Source: Mucilaginibacter sp.
GTDB lineage: Bacteria > Bacteroidota > Bacteroidia > Sphingobacteriales > Sphingobacteriaceae
NCBI GenBank assembly: GCA_028287895.1
Contig: JAQBOV010000055.1
Span: 1 to 64,000 of the forward strand
Length of the DNA: 64,000 nucleotides
Direction: 5' to 3'
Below are positions 8,119-17,347 of this stretch, one piece after another (position 1 is the first letter of the stretch; every line of letters begins with the position of its first letter). The notes under the pieces were generated by a model. The model had not been told where the DNA came from and searched no databases. It saw only the letters and a program-made list of their open reading frames with translations. Both the position numbers and the translations under genes were made by a program.

Positions 8119-9531
8119 TTAAAAAGTGTTTGCCACAACTTTTAAGCCAATTTCTGATCCCTTGCGTATGGTAAAGTCAAGTGCAGCTTGCCTCGAGTTC
8201 GGAATTTCGCCTTCCAGGATAGCCTCACGTATCTGATTTTTAATAATACCTACTTCACGCCCTTCTTTTATACCGAAAAGGTGCATAATATCCAGCCCTG
8301 TAACAGGCGGCTGCCAGTTGCGTATTTTATCTCTTTGTTCAACATCTTTTAATTTTTGCAGAACCAGCTCAAAATTTTTCCGGTATTTTTTTACTTTATA
8401 TTCATTTTTTGTGGTAATGTCTGCTTTACACAACAGCATTAGTGCTTCAATGTCGTCATTTGCTTCAAACAGCAATCTGCGTACTGCTGAATCAGTAACC
8501 ACATCCTGCGCCAGAACTATAGGACGTAAATGAAGCTGCACTAATTTTTGCACCAGTCTCATTTTTTCGTTCAGCGGTAATTTAAGTTCAGCGAATATTT
8601 TTGGTACCATTCGCGCGCCTTTGTCCTCATGCCCATGAAAGGTCCAGCCATGCCCGGCTTCAAAACGTTTGGTTGCCGGCTTGGCAATGTCGTGTAAAAT
8701 CGCCGCCCAGCGTAACCAAAGGTCATCGGTTGTAGCAGCAATATTATCCAATACCTGTAAAGTGTGGTAAAAATTATCCTTATGTCCTTTGCCGTCAATA
8801 TACTCCACACCATATAAATTAGCCATCAGCGGAAATATTTTATGGAGCAGACCGGTATCAAACAAATAGATAAAACCAATAGATGGTTTGGGTGACAGGA
8901 TGATCTTATTTAATTCCTCAGTGATCCGCTCCTGGGATATAATGGCAATGCGTCCGGTATTTTGCTTTATTGCTTCCAGAGCCACCTGATCTATCGTAAA
9001 ATTAAGCTGGGATGCAAAGCGGATAGCCCGTAGCATGCGTAAGGGATCATCCGAAAATGTTCGGGCCGGCTCGAGCGGTGTTCTGATCAGTTGTTGCTTC
9101 AGGTCCCGAACCCCATCAAAGGGGTCGATCAGTTCACCAAACTGAGCAGGGTGTAAGGCTAATGCAAGGGCATTTATGGTGAAGTCGCGGCGCCTCTGAT
9201 CGTCTTCAAGCGTGCCATCCTCCACGATAGGTTTACGCGAATCTGCACGGTATGATTCTTTGCGTGCCCCGACAAATTCAACTTCTATATCTTTGTACCT
9301 AAGCATGGCTGTGCCGAAGTTTTTAAAAACAGAAAGTTTTACCTTCAGCTTTTTGGCAACATGCTCTGCAAATGAAATCCCGTTACCAACCACTGCAATA
9401 TCTATATCCTTCGATGGCCGGTTCAACAAAAGGTCCCGCACAAAACCGCCGATAACGTAAGCCTGCACGTTTTGTTCGGCAGCAGCGCCGGTAATGACCG
9501 AAAATAGCGGATGTTGCAGGTGCTGTTTCAT
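8119..9531 (-). CDS. cca: CCA tRNA nucleotidyltransferase with HD domain
   Basis: The protein adds or repairs the 3' CCA end of tRNAs, or acts as a poly(A)-polymerase-like relative. Its 470 residues show the class II nucleotidyltransferase head: YVIGGFVRDLLLNRPSKDIDIAV near residue 26 (GG and the DxD metal site), EFVGARKESY, then RRRDFTINALALAL. The tRNA-binding segment FSDDPLRMLRAIRFASQL is present, and an HD phosphohydrolase motif (LHDIAKP) lies near residue 287. An HD fusion is usual for Bacteroidota Cca. Its neighbours miaA and the tsaC-like gene also act on tRNA. Confidence 0.92.
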   Translation of the reverse strand: MKQHLQHPLFSVITGAAAEQNVQAYVIGGFVRDLLLNRPSKDIDIAVVGNGISFAEHVAKKLKVKLSVFKNFGTAMLRYKDIEVEFVGARKESYRADSRKPIVEDGTLEDDQRRRDFTINALALALHPAQFGELIDPFDGVRDLKQQLIRTPLEPARTFSDDPLRMLRAIRFASQLNFTIDQVALEAIKQNTGRIAIISQERITEELNKIILSPKPSIGFIYLFDTGLLHKIFPLMANLYGVEYIDGKGHKDNFYHTLQVLDNIAATTDDLWLRWAAILHDIAKPATKRFEAGHGWTFHGHEDKGARMVPKIFAELKLPLNEKMRLVQKLVQLHLRPIVLAQDVVTDSAVRRLLFEANDDIEALMLLCKADITTKNEYKVKKYRKNFELVLQKLKDVEQRDKIRNWQPPVTGLDIMHLFGIKEGREVGIIKNQIREAILEGEIPNSRQAALDFTIRKGSEIGLKVVANTF

Positions 9532-9616
9532 ATTAAACTATGCTTTGCTGTAACCAAGCATAAAACTAAAAGTTAAACAAAAATCGTAATTAGTAAGCCT
9601 AAAACCATAAGCAAAA

Positions 9617-10183
9617 TTAACGGCGGATAAATTCAAAGCGGCCGTCAGGCTGAAGACGCATAATGGTTGATGGTTTTTTCCTCTCCGTATCGTGCTGCTC
9701 CAGGTTTACGACATAATCAACCCCCTCAATAATTTCCGGCTCTATTTGTCCGAAATTTTGTGGGGATGGCCTGCCGCTTGTGTTAGCCGACGTGGATACT
9801 AATGGCTTACGGAGCCTTTGTATCAGTTGCTGGCAGAAGTCGTGTTTTACTATCCGCACCCCTAAGCTGCCGTCAGCACCAATTAGTGCCGGTGAAACAT
9901 TTTTAGCGCCCGGCATAATAAGCGTCAGGGGGTTTTCAGCGAATTCAATCAGATCATAAGCTATGGGAGGCACCTCTTGAATATAGCTTTCCAGTTTATT
10001 ATCGGTATCCAACAGAATGATCATACTTTTAGCTTCATCGCGCCTTTTAAGCTGATATATTTTTTTTACAGCTTCACTATTGGCGGCATCACAGCCAATG
10101 CCCCAAATAGTATCCGTAGGATAGAGGATGATCCCGCCTTCCTGTACTACTTTTAAGGCTTTGGCAACTTCGTCTTTAAGCAT
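9617..10183 (-). CDS. L-threonylcarbamoyladenylate synthase (Sua5/YciO/YrdC family)
   Basis: It makes threonylcarbamoyl-AMP from threonine, bicarbonate and ATP for t6A37 modification of tRNA. The 188-residue protein is a single YrdC domain: GGIILYPTDTIWGIGCDA at residues 15-32 and the KRRDEAKSMIILL segment are the substrate-binding hallmarks, with PLVSTSANTSGRPSP near residue 126. No C-terminal Sua5 extension is present. Its start overlaps the end of the upstream GT9 gene by 8 nt, so the two are translationally coupled. Confidence 0.9.
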   Translation of the reverse strand: MLKDEVAKALKVVQEGGIILYPTDTIWGIGCDAANSEAVKKIYQLKRRDEAKSMIILLDTDNKLESYIQEVPPIAYDLIEFAENPLTLIMPGAKNVSPALIGADGSLGVRIVKHDFCQQLIQRLRKPLVSTSANTSGRPSPQNFGQIEPEIIEGVDYVVNLEQHDTERKKPSTIMRLQPDGRFEFIRR

Positions 10184-11162
10184 AGTTTAAATAAGAGCTT
10201 AGCGCGTTAATAATTTCCAGCTGGTCTATTAGCTGCATACATTTGGGAATGCCATATAGTTTGCAGGTATTTCTTACACAGGGTTCGCATTCCAGCTTAC
10301 CCGCACGCAGTATGGTTAAAAACTGTTTATTATACGGTGCAGTGTTCTGCTCATTCCCGGCTCCAAATAACACGATGGCCGGTACGCCTATGGCATTGGC
10401 CAAATGTGCAGGCCCTGAATCGGTGGTTAGTACAGCTTTTGCCGAAGCCATTAAACTGCATAATCCTTCAAGGCTTGTTTTGCCGGCATAGTTTTCAAGC
10501 CGGTTATTATTTGCTGCGCCAGTTAACAACTCATCAACATAGTTTTTTTCTTTCGTGGACCCGACTACAATAAACTTAGCAGTTTTAAAGGTATTGGTAA
10601 GCGTGTCAATAAGCTGCTTCCCCTTATCAAGAGGCATTCTTCTGGAGATCGCCTCCGAATTAAAGTTTACTATTACCAGGTCATCGTGCCGGCGGGTTCC
10701 TTTGACCTCAAGTTTAACCGATCTTTCAGTGATCTTTTTGCCCGAAAATTGCTCAAGCAAGGATATATATTCATCGGTACGCTGAACGTTGCCCGGCTTT
10801 TTATAACTGCTGCTTAGTAAAAAGAACCGTCCTTCTTTTCCAAAACCGACCCGCTTTTTAGCCCCGGTTGCCCAGCCCATTACGGCTGATGAAAGTGAAT
10901 TGGGCAGACAGAAGAACAGATCGTATTTTTCCGGTCGCAATGTTTTCCCAAACCGGTAAACCCCGTTTAATCCTTTATATTCCTGTTTTGAAAACGAATG
11001 GATTTTGCCCAGGGTCGGTATGAAGGCCGTTATGCCGCTTAACTCTTTCTTGATGATAACATCAATCCGGGCCTGCGGATAAAGCTGCCTGACCGCTTTA
11101 ACGAAGGCTGTGCTCATCACCGCATCGCCGAGCCAGTTGGGCAGCCTCACCAGTATTTTCAT
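10176..11162 (-). CDS. Glycosyltransferase family 9 (heptosyltransferase II-like)
   Basis: A 328-residue GT-B enzyme of the ADP-heptose:LPS heptosyltransferase family, which adds heptose to lipid A-core on the cytoplasmic face. The N-terminus MKILVRLPNWLGDAVMSTAF is the WaaF/WaaC opening. The C-terminal donor site shows TTDSGPAHLANAIGVPAIVLFGA near residue 247, the D-S/T-G-P-x-H signature. The end has four cysteines (ECEPCVRNTCKLYGIPKCM), common in this family. It lies between dapD (6-nt gap) and the tsaC-like gene (8-nt overlap). The donor could differ in Bacteroidota, so the exact sugar is open. Confidence 0.88.
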   Translation of the reverse strand: MKILVRLPNWLGDAVMSTAFVKAVRQLYPQARIDVIIKKELSGITAFIPTLGKIHSFSKQEYKGLNGVYRFGKTLRPEKYDLFFCLPNSLSSAVMGWATGAKKRVGFGKEGRFFLLSSSYKKPGNVQRTDEYISLLEQFSGKKITERSVKLEVKGTRRHDDLVIVNFNSEAISRRMPLDKGKQLIDTLTNTFKTAKFIVVGSTKEKNYVDELLTGAANNNRLENYAGKTSLEGLCSLMASAKAVLTTDSGPAHLANAIGVPAIVLFGAGNEQNTAPYNKQFLTILRAGKLECEPCVRNTCKLYGIPKCMQLIDQLEIINALSSYLNYA

Positions 11163-11168
11163 ATCTAA

Positions 11169-11984
11169 TTACACTGCTACACTATTTTCCCGTAGTGCAT
11201 CATTTAACGATGTTTTTTTATCAGTTGATTCCTTACGCTTGCCGATTATTAAAGCACACGGCACCTGGAAATCCCCTGCAGGGAATGTTTTGGTATACGA
11301 GCCGGGAATTACCACGGAGCGTTCAGGCACGAAACCTTTATACTCCCTGCGGTCTTCGGTAGTAACGTCAATTATTTTAGTGGAAGCGGTAAGGACCACA
11401 TTAGCACCTAAAACTACCTCTTTTTCTAAATGAACACCCTCTACCACGATCGCCCTTGATCCCAGAAAACAGTTGTCTTCAATGATAACTGGCGAAGCCT
11501 GTACAGGTTCAAGCACGCCCCCGATACCAACCCCGCCGCTTAAATGGCAATGCTTGCCTATCTGCGCGCATGAGCCGACCGTAGCCCAGGTATCCACCAT
11601 CGTGCCTTCATCCACATAAGCGCCGATATTTACATATGATGGCATCATGATCACTCCTTTTGCCAGGTAGGCACCATAGCGGGCAATAGCATGCGGAACT
11701 ACCCGAACGCCGGTTTTCTTGTAATCGGTTTTGAGCTTCATTTTATCGTTAAAAACAAACGGGCCGACTTTAATTTCCTCCATTTGCCTGATAGGGAAAT
11801 AAAGGATCACGGCTTTTTTTATCCAGTCGTGCGTATGCCAGCGGTTGCCTATTGGTTCAGCTACCCTTAATTCGCCTTTGTCAAGGCCTTGTATAACACT
11901 TTCAATAGCAGTAGTGTATTCATGATTGCTTAGCAGGTTACGGTCTTCCCAAACCTCTTCAATCAGCTTTTTTAGATTTTGCAT
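11169..11984 (-). CDS. dapD: 2,3,4,5-Tetrahydropyridine-2,6-dicarboxylate N-succinyltransferase
   Basis: This is the succinylase step of meso-diaminopimelate and lysine synthesis. Its 271 residues match the usual DapD length. It is a left-handed beta-helix enzyme: the hexapeptide ladder runs through VNIGAYVDEGTMVDTWATVGSC, GGVGIGGVLEP and EDNCFLGSRAIVVEGV (about residues 118-185). The MVDTWATVGSCAQIG stretch is highly conserved in DapD and separates it from other hexapeptide acyltransferases. It is the first gene of the minus-strand run dapD-GT9-tsaC, and faces an S4-domain gene across a 169-nt divergent gap. Confidence 0.95.
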   Translation of the reverse strand: MQNLKKLIEEVWEDRNLLSNHEYTTAIESVIQGLDKGELRVAEPIGNRWHTHDWIKKAVILYFPIRQMEEIKVGPFVFNDKMKLKTDYKKTGVRVVPHAIARYGAYLAKGVIMMPSYVNIGAYVDEGTMVDTWATVGSCAQIGKHCHLSGGVGIGGVLEPVQASPVIIEDNCFLGSRAIVVEGVHLEKEVVLGANVVLTASTKIIDVTTEDRREYKGFVPERSVVIPGSYTKTFPAGDFQVPCALIIGKRKESTDKKTSLNDALRENSVAV

Positions 11985-12099
11985 CGGTAAATTAAACTTT
12001 TGACAAATTAAAGGATTTTAAGGGGATTTTGCTTAATGCATTATGAATGTAAATAAAAAGGGGGAGAATAATTGTTATGGCGATGCTTAGCGAAGTTTG

Positions 12100-12107
12100 T
12101 AACTTTG
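12100..12107 (+). promoter_or_regulatory. Bacteroidota -7 element (TAACTTTG) ahead of the S4 gene
   Basis: TAACTTTG is a full match to TAnnTTTG and lies 46 nt upstream of the S4-protein ATG, giving a predicted leader of about 40 nt. The -33 position shows only a weak TATGG. Confidence 0.5.
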
Positions 12108-12153
12108 GAATAATTATTTTTTGCCATAAGTAGCATAAAAACATTTTTTAGAA

Positions 12154-12585
12154 ATGCCTGGAAAAGAAAAATTAAGAATAGACAAATACCTGTGGGCAAT
12201 AAGAATATTTAAAACACGTTCATTGGCAACTGAAGCGTGCAAAGCCGGAAGGGTAAAGCTTAGCGGACAAAACATAAAGCCATCGCATGAGGTAAAGATT
12301 GGTGAGACTTACCAGGTTTCAAAAGGGATAGAACGAAAGGTAATCAGAGTATCCGGCCTTTTGGAAAACAGGGTGGATGCAAAAACTGCTGCCGGCTTTT
12401 ATGTTGACGAAACCCCTGTTGAACAAACCCATGGATTTAAGTCGGTGTTTCAGGCACCATTACTCAAACGTGACCGGGGAACCGGGCGTCCTACTAAACG
12501 GGACAGAAGGGAAATTGACGATATGAAGGACAATTTTTTTGATAGAGAAAAAGACTCAGACGTTCATAAAAGCAATACCGATTAA
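12154..12585 (+). CDS. S4-domain RNA-binding protein (Hsp15/HslR-like)
   Basis: The 143-residue basic protein has an S4 domain at residues 7-55 (LRIDKYLWAIRIFKTRSLATEACKAGRV is its alpha-L motif, then VKLSGQNIKPSHEVKIGETYQV). The rest is a charged tail with GRPTKRDRREIDDM. Family members bind ribosomes or stalled 50S-peptidyl-tRNA complexes (Hsp15, RqcP). The length of E. coli HslR (133) and the domain layout agree, but which role it has in Bacteroidota cannot be told from sequence. It has its own promoter-like element and stands alone between dapD and the polysaccharide locus. Confidence 0.85.
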   Translation: MPGKEKLRIDKYLWAIRIFKTRSLATEACKAGRVKLSGQNIKPSHEVKIGETYQVSKGIERKVIRVSGLLENRVDAKTAAGFYVDETPVEQTHGFKSVFQAPLLKRDRGTGRPTKRDRREIDDMKDNFFDREKDSDVHKSNTD

Positions 12586-12639
12586 CGAAGCATATAGTGT
12601 TCTGCTTTAGGGGTAATTGCGCCAGCTATTAAACAATGC

Positions 12640-12669
12640 TTGGCATTTGAGCAAAAAATTATACTTTTG
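12640..12669 (+). promoter_or_regulatory. Promoter of the exopolysaccharide locus
   Basis: TTG at 12640-12642, a 19-nt spacer and TACTTTTG at 12662-12669 match the Bacteroidota consensus in both sequence and spacing. Transcription would start near 12676 and give a leader of about 37 nt before the Wza-like gene. It probably drives the first genes of the locus. Confidence 0.6.
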
Positions 12670-12712
12670 ACCTTGGCATCATTATGAGATTGGCCCCTAA
12701 TTTAAATTTTCT

Positions 12713-13543
12713 ATGAAAAAAAATATCTACCAGAATATTTTTTTGTATTTGACAGTCATATTTTGTTTATCTTCTTGTGTTAATCAAAAGCAAATAGCTT
12801 ATTTCCAGAAGGGGATTAATCAATCCGATACAATCCAGGTTGCCAAGGCATATATTCCCAAAATACAGTCAGTAGACATATTATCTATTAATATCGGCTC
12901 ACTCAATCCAGCTGCAAGCAGTTTCTTTAATCCGTATTCAACCACACCGGCTGGCATTGACTTCACTGATGCAACATCATTGGCAAATGGTACAACGCCT
13001 ATGCCAACTCTTTCTCAATCAGCCTCACCAGGCTTTTTGGTCGCTGCGGATGGTTCAATAGAATTACCCCTGTTAGGCAATATTAAGTTAGCTGGCCTTA
13101 CCACATCAGAAGCAAGAGATACAATCAAGAATCGTTTAAAGCATTTTTTGAAAGAGCCAACAGTTAATGTACGAGTTATGAATTATAAAATATCCGTAAT
13201 GGGTGAAGTAGCCAAGCCTTCTGTTTATGTCATTCCGAATGAAAAAATTACTTTACCCGAAGCAATAAGTATGGCCGGGGATCTAACTATTTTTGGTAAG
13301 CGCGATAATGTGCTTATTATCCGGGATGTGGATGGGAAAAAGGAATTTGGAAGAATAAACCTTAATAGCAGGGAAATATATAATTCGCCGTATTATTATT
13401 TGCATGATAACGATATTGTATATGTAGAACCGGGAAAAGGAAAGTCTGCGCAATCAGATCGAATATACCAGATTCTTCCCGTATTGCTAAGCGCTTTATC
13501 CCTTATAACAATTATAGTAACCTATTCTCACGTAAAAATTTAA
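12713..13543 (+). CDS. Wza-like polysaccharide export lipoprotein
   Basis: An outer-membrane polysaccharide exporter of 276 residues. A type II signal peptide ends in CLSSC (lipid-modified Cys22). The poly_export domain covers about residues 40-150 (PKIQSVDILSINIGSLNP, then FLVAADGSIELPLLGNIKLAGLT). An SLBB domain follows (VNVRVMNYKISVMGEVAKPSVYVIP, ITLPEAISMAGDL). It ends in a hydrophobic stretch (LPVLLSALSLITIIVTY). It is shorter than E. coli Wza (379), as is usual in Bacteroidota, and the C-terminal hydrophobic helix could replace the alpha-helical barrel of Wza. It is followed after 32 nt by the Wzc-like kinase, its expected partner. Confidence 0.92.
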   Translation: MKKNIYQNIFLYLTVIFCLSSCVNQKQIAYFQKGINQSDTIQVAKAYIPKIQSVDILSINIGSLNPAASSFFNPYSTTPAGIDFTDATSLANGTTPMPTLSQSASPGFLVAADGSIELPLLGNIKLAGLTTSEARDTIKNRLKHFLKEPTVNVRVMNYKISVMGEVAKPSVYVIPNEKITLPEAISMAGDLTIFGKRDNVLIIRDVDGKKEFGRINLNSREIYNSPYYYLHDNDIVYVEPGKGKSAQSDRIYQILPVLLSALSLITIIVTYSHVKI

Positions 13544-13575
13544 TACTATTTTAATTCTATTATATAATTTAGAAA

Positions 13576-15927
13576 ATGAGTTCTAATGACTATTCAACAG
13601 ATAATGTCGAAAATGACTACGATTTAAGTCTTCTTGAAATACTAATAACGTATTTAAGAAACTGGAGATGGTATCTTTTATCGATATTTATTTGTCTGGG
13701 GTTGGCTTTTGGTTACTTAAAGCTTTCAACGCCACTATATAAAATAAGGACTGATTTATTAATAAAGGATGATAAAGAAAATATGGGCGGGCAAAACGAT
13801 TTGCTTAAAAGCCTGGATTTGTTTTCTTCTGCAAAGATAATTGATAATGAAGTACAAATACTTAAGTCAAATACAATTATAGAAAAAGTCATTAAAGATT
13901 TAAATATACAAACCCAATATTTTGACACAGAAGGAGTAAAGGCAAAAGAATTGTATAATAATATTCCTTTTGAAGTTGACTTGATAAGCCCGTCTTCGAT
14001 TGCTTTCAGTACTACTTTAAAATTTCAATTTAATGATAATAATCAGGTTTCAGTAAATGGAAGAAGTTTTAAACTGGATACTATTTTGAATACGGAAGCC
14101 GGACTGGTGCTTCTGAAAAAAAAGAATACGGAATCGAAACAATATTATAAAAAGGAAATACATGTTAGGTTTAAAGATATAGATGACCTTTTATTGCGGT
14201 ATAGTCTAGATTTAAAAATTGATCCGATAAGTAAGCAAGGTACAGTGCTTATCATTACCCTTCAAGATGCAATTCCCAAACGCGGGGAAGATTTTTTAAA
14301 TACTTTAATTAACGAATATAATCACGCAGCTATCGAAGATAAAAACAAAGTTACCTCTACAACTTTATTTTTCATCACAGATCGTATAAAAAAGCTATCT
14401 GAAGAACTTGGTTCTGTTGAAAAGAATGTTGAACAATATAAATCAAGTAACAGAATAACTGATATAAGTTCTCAATCCCAATTATTTCTTGAGAGCGTCA
14501 AAGATAATGACGTTGAATTGAATAAAGTGCAGATACAGCTGAATGTATTGCAAAATCTGGAAAAATCTCTTAATAGTTCCCAGGAACCAATTAGGATTCC
14601 TTCTATGATGGGTATTGAAGACCCAACAGTATTGGGGCAAGTGTCCAAATTGGCGGAGGCTGAACTTAAAAAGGAAAGTTTGTTACAAACTACTACCGAA
14701 AGTAACCCACTTGTGAGGTCTTATACCGACCAAATAAATTTATTAAAGCAGTCAATCAGCTCATCAGTGCAAAATTTAAAAAGAGGATTGCAAATAACTC
14801 AGGAACATCTGCAATCGCAAAATAGTCGATTCGAGTCTACTATTCAACGGGTTCCCTCAAAGGAAAGGGGATTGTTGGATGTAATGCGGCAACAGGAAAT
14901 TAAAAATGGTTTGTTTACATATTTACTTCAAAAACGTGAAGAAACCGCAATGTCTTTAGCGTCGGCCGTATCTGACAGTCGTACAATTGATTATGCTAAA
15001 AGCAGTAAATATCCTGTAAAACCGATTAATTGGGTTATATACTTGATTTTCCTTTTGGCTGCCTTGGCTATTCCAACAACTATTATTTACATAAGGCGTT
15101 TGTTAAACTATAAAATTTTAAGGCGCGCGGATATAACAAAAGTTACTGATGCACCCATTCTTGCTGAAATATCACATTCTCAGGATCCAGGCAATCTACC
15201 TGTAACTGATAATCCACGTTCAATGGTTGCAGAACAAATTAGGGTTTTACGTACTAACCTTCAGTTTATTATTCCTGATGAAAGTCAAAAAGTGATTCTT
15301 TTTACCTCCACTATTAGTGGTGAGGGTAAATCCTTTATTTCCTTGAATCTTGGAGCCAGCTTAGCTACCACAGGTAAAAAGGTAATAATTTTAGAATTAG
15401 ATTTACGTAAACCTAAATTGCACGGAAGCCTTAATATTGAAAATTCATTCGGACTGTCTAATTATTTAATTGGAAAGGCAGATACAAAAGATATTATTAA
15501 GAAAATTGAGATACAAGAGAATTATTTCATCATTCCCAGTGGGCCAATTCCGCCTAACCCGGCCGAATTGATTGCGAATGGCAAAATAAGTGAGCTTATT
15601 GAATTACTTAAAAAGGATTTTGATTACATTATTTTAGATGCTCCTCCTATTGGAGTTGTTACTGACGCTCAAATCTTAAGCTCTTGTGCCAACACAACAT
15701 TATTCATAGTAAGACATAATTATACTATTAAAAATCATATTCATGCTATTGATGAATATTATAGAACTGAAAAATTTAAAAATCTGAAAATAATATTAAA
15801 TTCGGTGGACTTGCAAATTGGTTATGGGTCGAGTTATGGTTACGGTTATGGTTACGGCTACTACAGTGAAGAGAAATCTTCAGGCGGATTCAATATATTT
15901 AAGTTATTTAAATTTAATAGACGATAA
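13576..15927 (+). CDS. Wzc-like polysaccharide co-polymerase with tyrosine autokinase
   Basis: An inner-membrane chain-length and export regulator of 783 residues. A Wzz domain begins with a membrane helix (WYLLSIFICLGLAFGYLKL, ~35-53). A long coiled-coil periplasmic region carries the GNVR-like part near GLLDVMRQQEIKNGLFTYLL. The second membrane helix is VIYLIFLLAALAIPTTIIYI (~495-515). The BY-kinase domain shows Walker A FTSTISGEGKSF, Walker A' LELDLRKPKLHG and Walker B YIILDAPPIGVVTD. The end is a Gly/Tyr-rich tail (YGSSYGYGYGYGYYSEE) with seven tyrosines, the expected autophosphorylation cluster. Cycles of phosphorylation control polymer length and export. It is a fused kinase, as in proteobacterial Wzc. 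Confidence 0.94.
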   Translation: MSSNDYSTDNVENDYDLSLLEILITYLRNWRWYLLSIFICLGLAFGYLKLSTPLYKIRTDLLIKDDKENMGGQNDLLKSLDLFSSAKIIDNEVQILKSNTIIEKVIKDLNIQTQYFDTEGVKAKELYNNIPFEVDLISPSSIAFSTTLKFQFNDNNQVSVNGRSFKLDTILNTEAGLVLLKKKNTESKQYYKKEIHVRFKDIDDLLLRYSLDLKIDPISKQGTVLIITLQDAIPKRGEDFLNTLINEYNHAAIEDKNKVTSTTLFFITDRIKKLSEELGSVEKNVEQYKSSNRITDISSQSQLFLESVKDNDVELNKVQIQLNVLQNLEKSLNSSQEPIRIPSMMGIEDPTVLGQVSKLAEAELKKESLLQTTTESNPLVRSYTDQINLLKQSISSSVQNLKRGLQITQEHLQSQNSRFESTIQRVPSKERGLLDVMRQQEIKNGLFTYLLQKREETAMSLASAVSDSRTIDYAKSSKYPVKPINWVIYLIFLLAALAIPTTIIYIRRLLNYKILRRADITKVTDAPILAEISHSQDPGNLPVTDNPRSMVAEQIRVLRTNLQFIIPDESQKVILFTSTISGEGKSFISLNLGASLATTGKKVIILELDLRKPKLHGSLNIENSFGLSNYLIGKADTKDIIKKIEIQENYFIIPSGPIPPNPAELIANGKISELIELLKKDFDYIILDAPPIGVVTDAQILSSCANTTLFIVRHNYTIKNHIHAIDEYYRTEKFKNLKIILNSVDLQIGYGSSYGYGYGYGYYSEEKSSGGFNIFKLFKFNRR
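15821..15865 (+). repeat. Tandem GGTTAT/GGTTAC repeat encoding the Tyr tail
   Basis: Near-identical hexamers GGTTATGG, GGTTACGG repeat within the 3' end of the Wzc-like gene and encode alternating Gly-Tyr. A repeat of this type can gain or lose 6-nt units without shifting the frame, which would change the number of phosphorylatable tyrosines. Confidence 0.6.
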
Positions 15928-15999
15928 TTCTCTATCAAGTTTTAAAATAAACAAGATGTACCGCTTCAACTTAAAATATAGTTATTAAGTTATTTTATT

Positions 16000-17328
16000 A
16001 TGACCTCTTTATCTTCTGATCTACCGTTAAGTAAGTACTTTAAAAGGCTTGAAAATATTAAAATTGCTGTTGTTGGATTAGGCTATGTAGGATTACCCCT
16101 GGCATATGAGTTTGCAAAAAAATATGATGTACTCGGATTTGATATAAATGAAAAAAGAGTAGACGAATTAAAGGAGGGGGATGATTCAACGCGAGAGGTA
16201 AGTTTGAATGATTTACGGAGTGTTACTGAAATGCACAAGACGAGTGTAAAAGGGTTGCATTTTTCATCTGATATTAATGACCTTAAGAATTATTCAATTT
16301 TTATTGTAACTGTACCTACGCCTATTGACCGTTTTAAGTCACCGGATCTTACCTTTTTGTTAAATGCCACCGCCATGATTGGTAAGGTATTGAAAATTAA
16401 CGATATAGTAATATATGAGTCAACGGTTTATCCAGGTTGTACAGAGGAAGATTGTGTGCCGGTTTTAGAAAAAACTTCGCGTTTGAAATTTAATCGTGAT
16501 TTTTTTGTTGGTTATTCTCCTGAAAGAATAAATCCAGGTGATAAGATCAATACATTAACAACTATAGTAAAAGTAACCTCTGGCTCTACGACTGAAATTG
16601 CAGATATAGTTGATAATTTGTATGGTTCAATTATTTCAGCTGGAACTCACAAAGCTGCCTCTATAAAAGTTGCCGAAGCATCAAAGGCTATTGAAAATGC
16701 ACAAAGGGACATTAATATTTCTTTCGTAAATGAACTCTCTTTGATTTTTGACCGTATGGATATTGATACAAATGATGTTTTGGATGCAGCCGGTACTAAA
16801 TGGAACTTTTTAAAATATAAACCAGGACTGGTCGGAGGACATTGCATAGGTGTTGATCCATATTATTTAGCACATAAAGCAGAAGCTTTAGGCTACCATC
16901 CGCAGGTAATTTTATCAGGTAGGAGAGTTAATGACAATATGGGTTTATTTGTAGCGAATAAAGTAGTGAAAATGCTGATAAATAAAGGGCACAAGGTTTC
17001 AGGAACAAAAGCCCTAATTTTAGGTATTACTTTTAAAGAGAATTGCCCTGACATACGTAATACTAAGGTTGTAGATATTTATCATGAATTGTCCCAATTT
17101 GGTATAGAAGTAAGTATATATGATCCATGGGCCAATATTGAGGATGTAAAACATGAATATGATATTACTCTTATTAATGAACTTAAAGCACCGTATGATG
17201 CCATTATATTAACAGTTGCACATAATGTATTTCATCAACTTAATTTTAATTCTTTAGTTGCAAATAACGCAGTTGTTTTTGATACAAAATCCTTTTTACC
17301 TCGTAATATTGTAGATGGAAGGCTATGA
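16000..17328 (+). CDS. UDP-N-acetyl-hexosamine 6-dehydrogenase (TviB/WbpO-like)
   Basis: A 442-residue UDP-sugar dehydrogenase that oxidises C6 of a UDP-HexNAc to the uronic acid with two NAD+. The NAD-binding loop is VVGLGYVGLPLAYEFAKKYDV (residues ~24-45). The catalytic Cys lies in VGGHCIGVDPYYLAHKAEALG near residue 280. SPERINPGD is also conserved, and the C-terminal UDP-binding domain has LGITFKENCPDIRNTK. The GDDSTREV segment and overall pattern are of the TviB/WbpO branch, which acts on UDP-GlcNAc or UDP-GalNAc rather than UDP-Glc. The exact substrate is inferred. It follows the Wzc-like gene by 72 nt and precedes the flippase by 19 nt. Confidence 0.88.
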   Translation: MTSLSSDLPLSKYFKRLENIKIAVVGLGYVGLPLAYEFAKKYDVLGFDINEKRVDELKEGDDSTREVSLNDLRSVTEMHKTSVKGLHFSSDINDLKNYSIFIVTVPTPIDRFKSPDLTFLLNATAMIGKVLKINDIVIYESTVYPGCTEEDCVPVLEKTSRLKFNRDFFVGYSPERINPGDKINTLTTIVKVTSGSTTEIADIVDNLYGSIISAGTHKAASIKVAEASKAIENAQRDINISFVNELSLIFDRMDIDTNDVLDAAGTKWNFLKYKPGLVGGHCIGVDPYYLAHKAEALGYHPQVILSGRRVNDNMGLFVANKVVKMLINKGHKVSGTKALILGITFKENCPDIRNTKVVDIYHELSQFGIEVSIYDPWANIEDVKHEYDITLINELKAPYDAIILTVAHNVFHQLNFNSLVANNAVVFDTKSFLPRNIVDGRL

Positions 17329-17347
17329 AACAATATAAGATCTTTAA

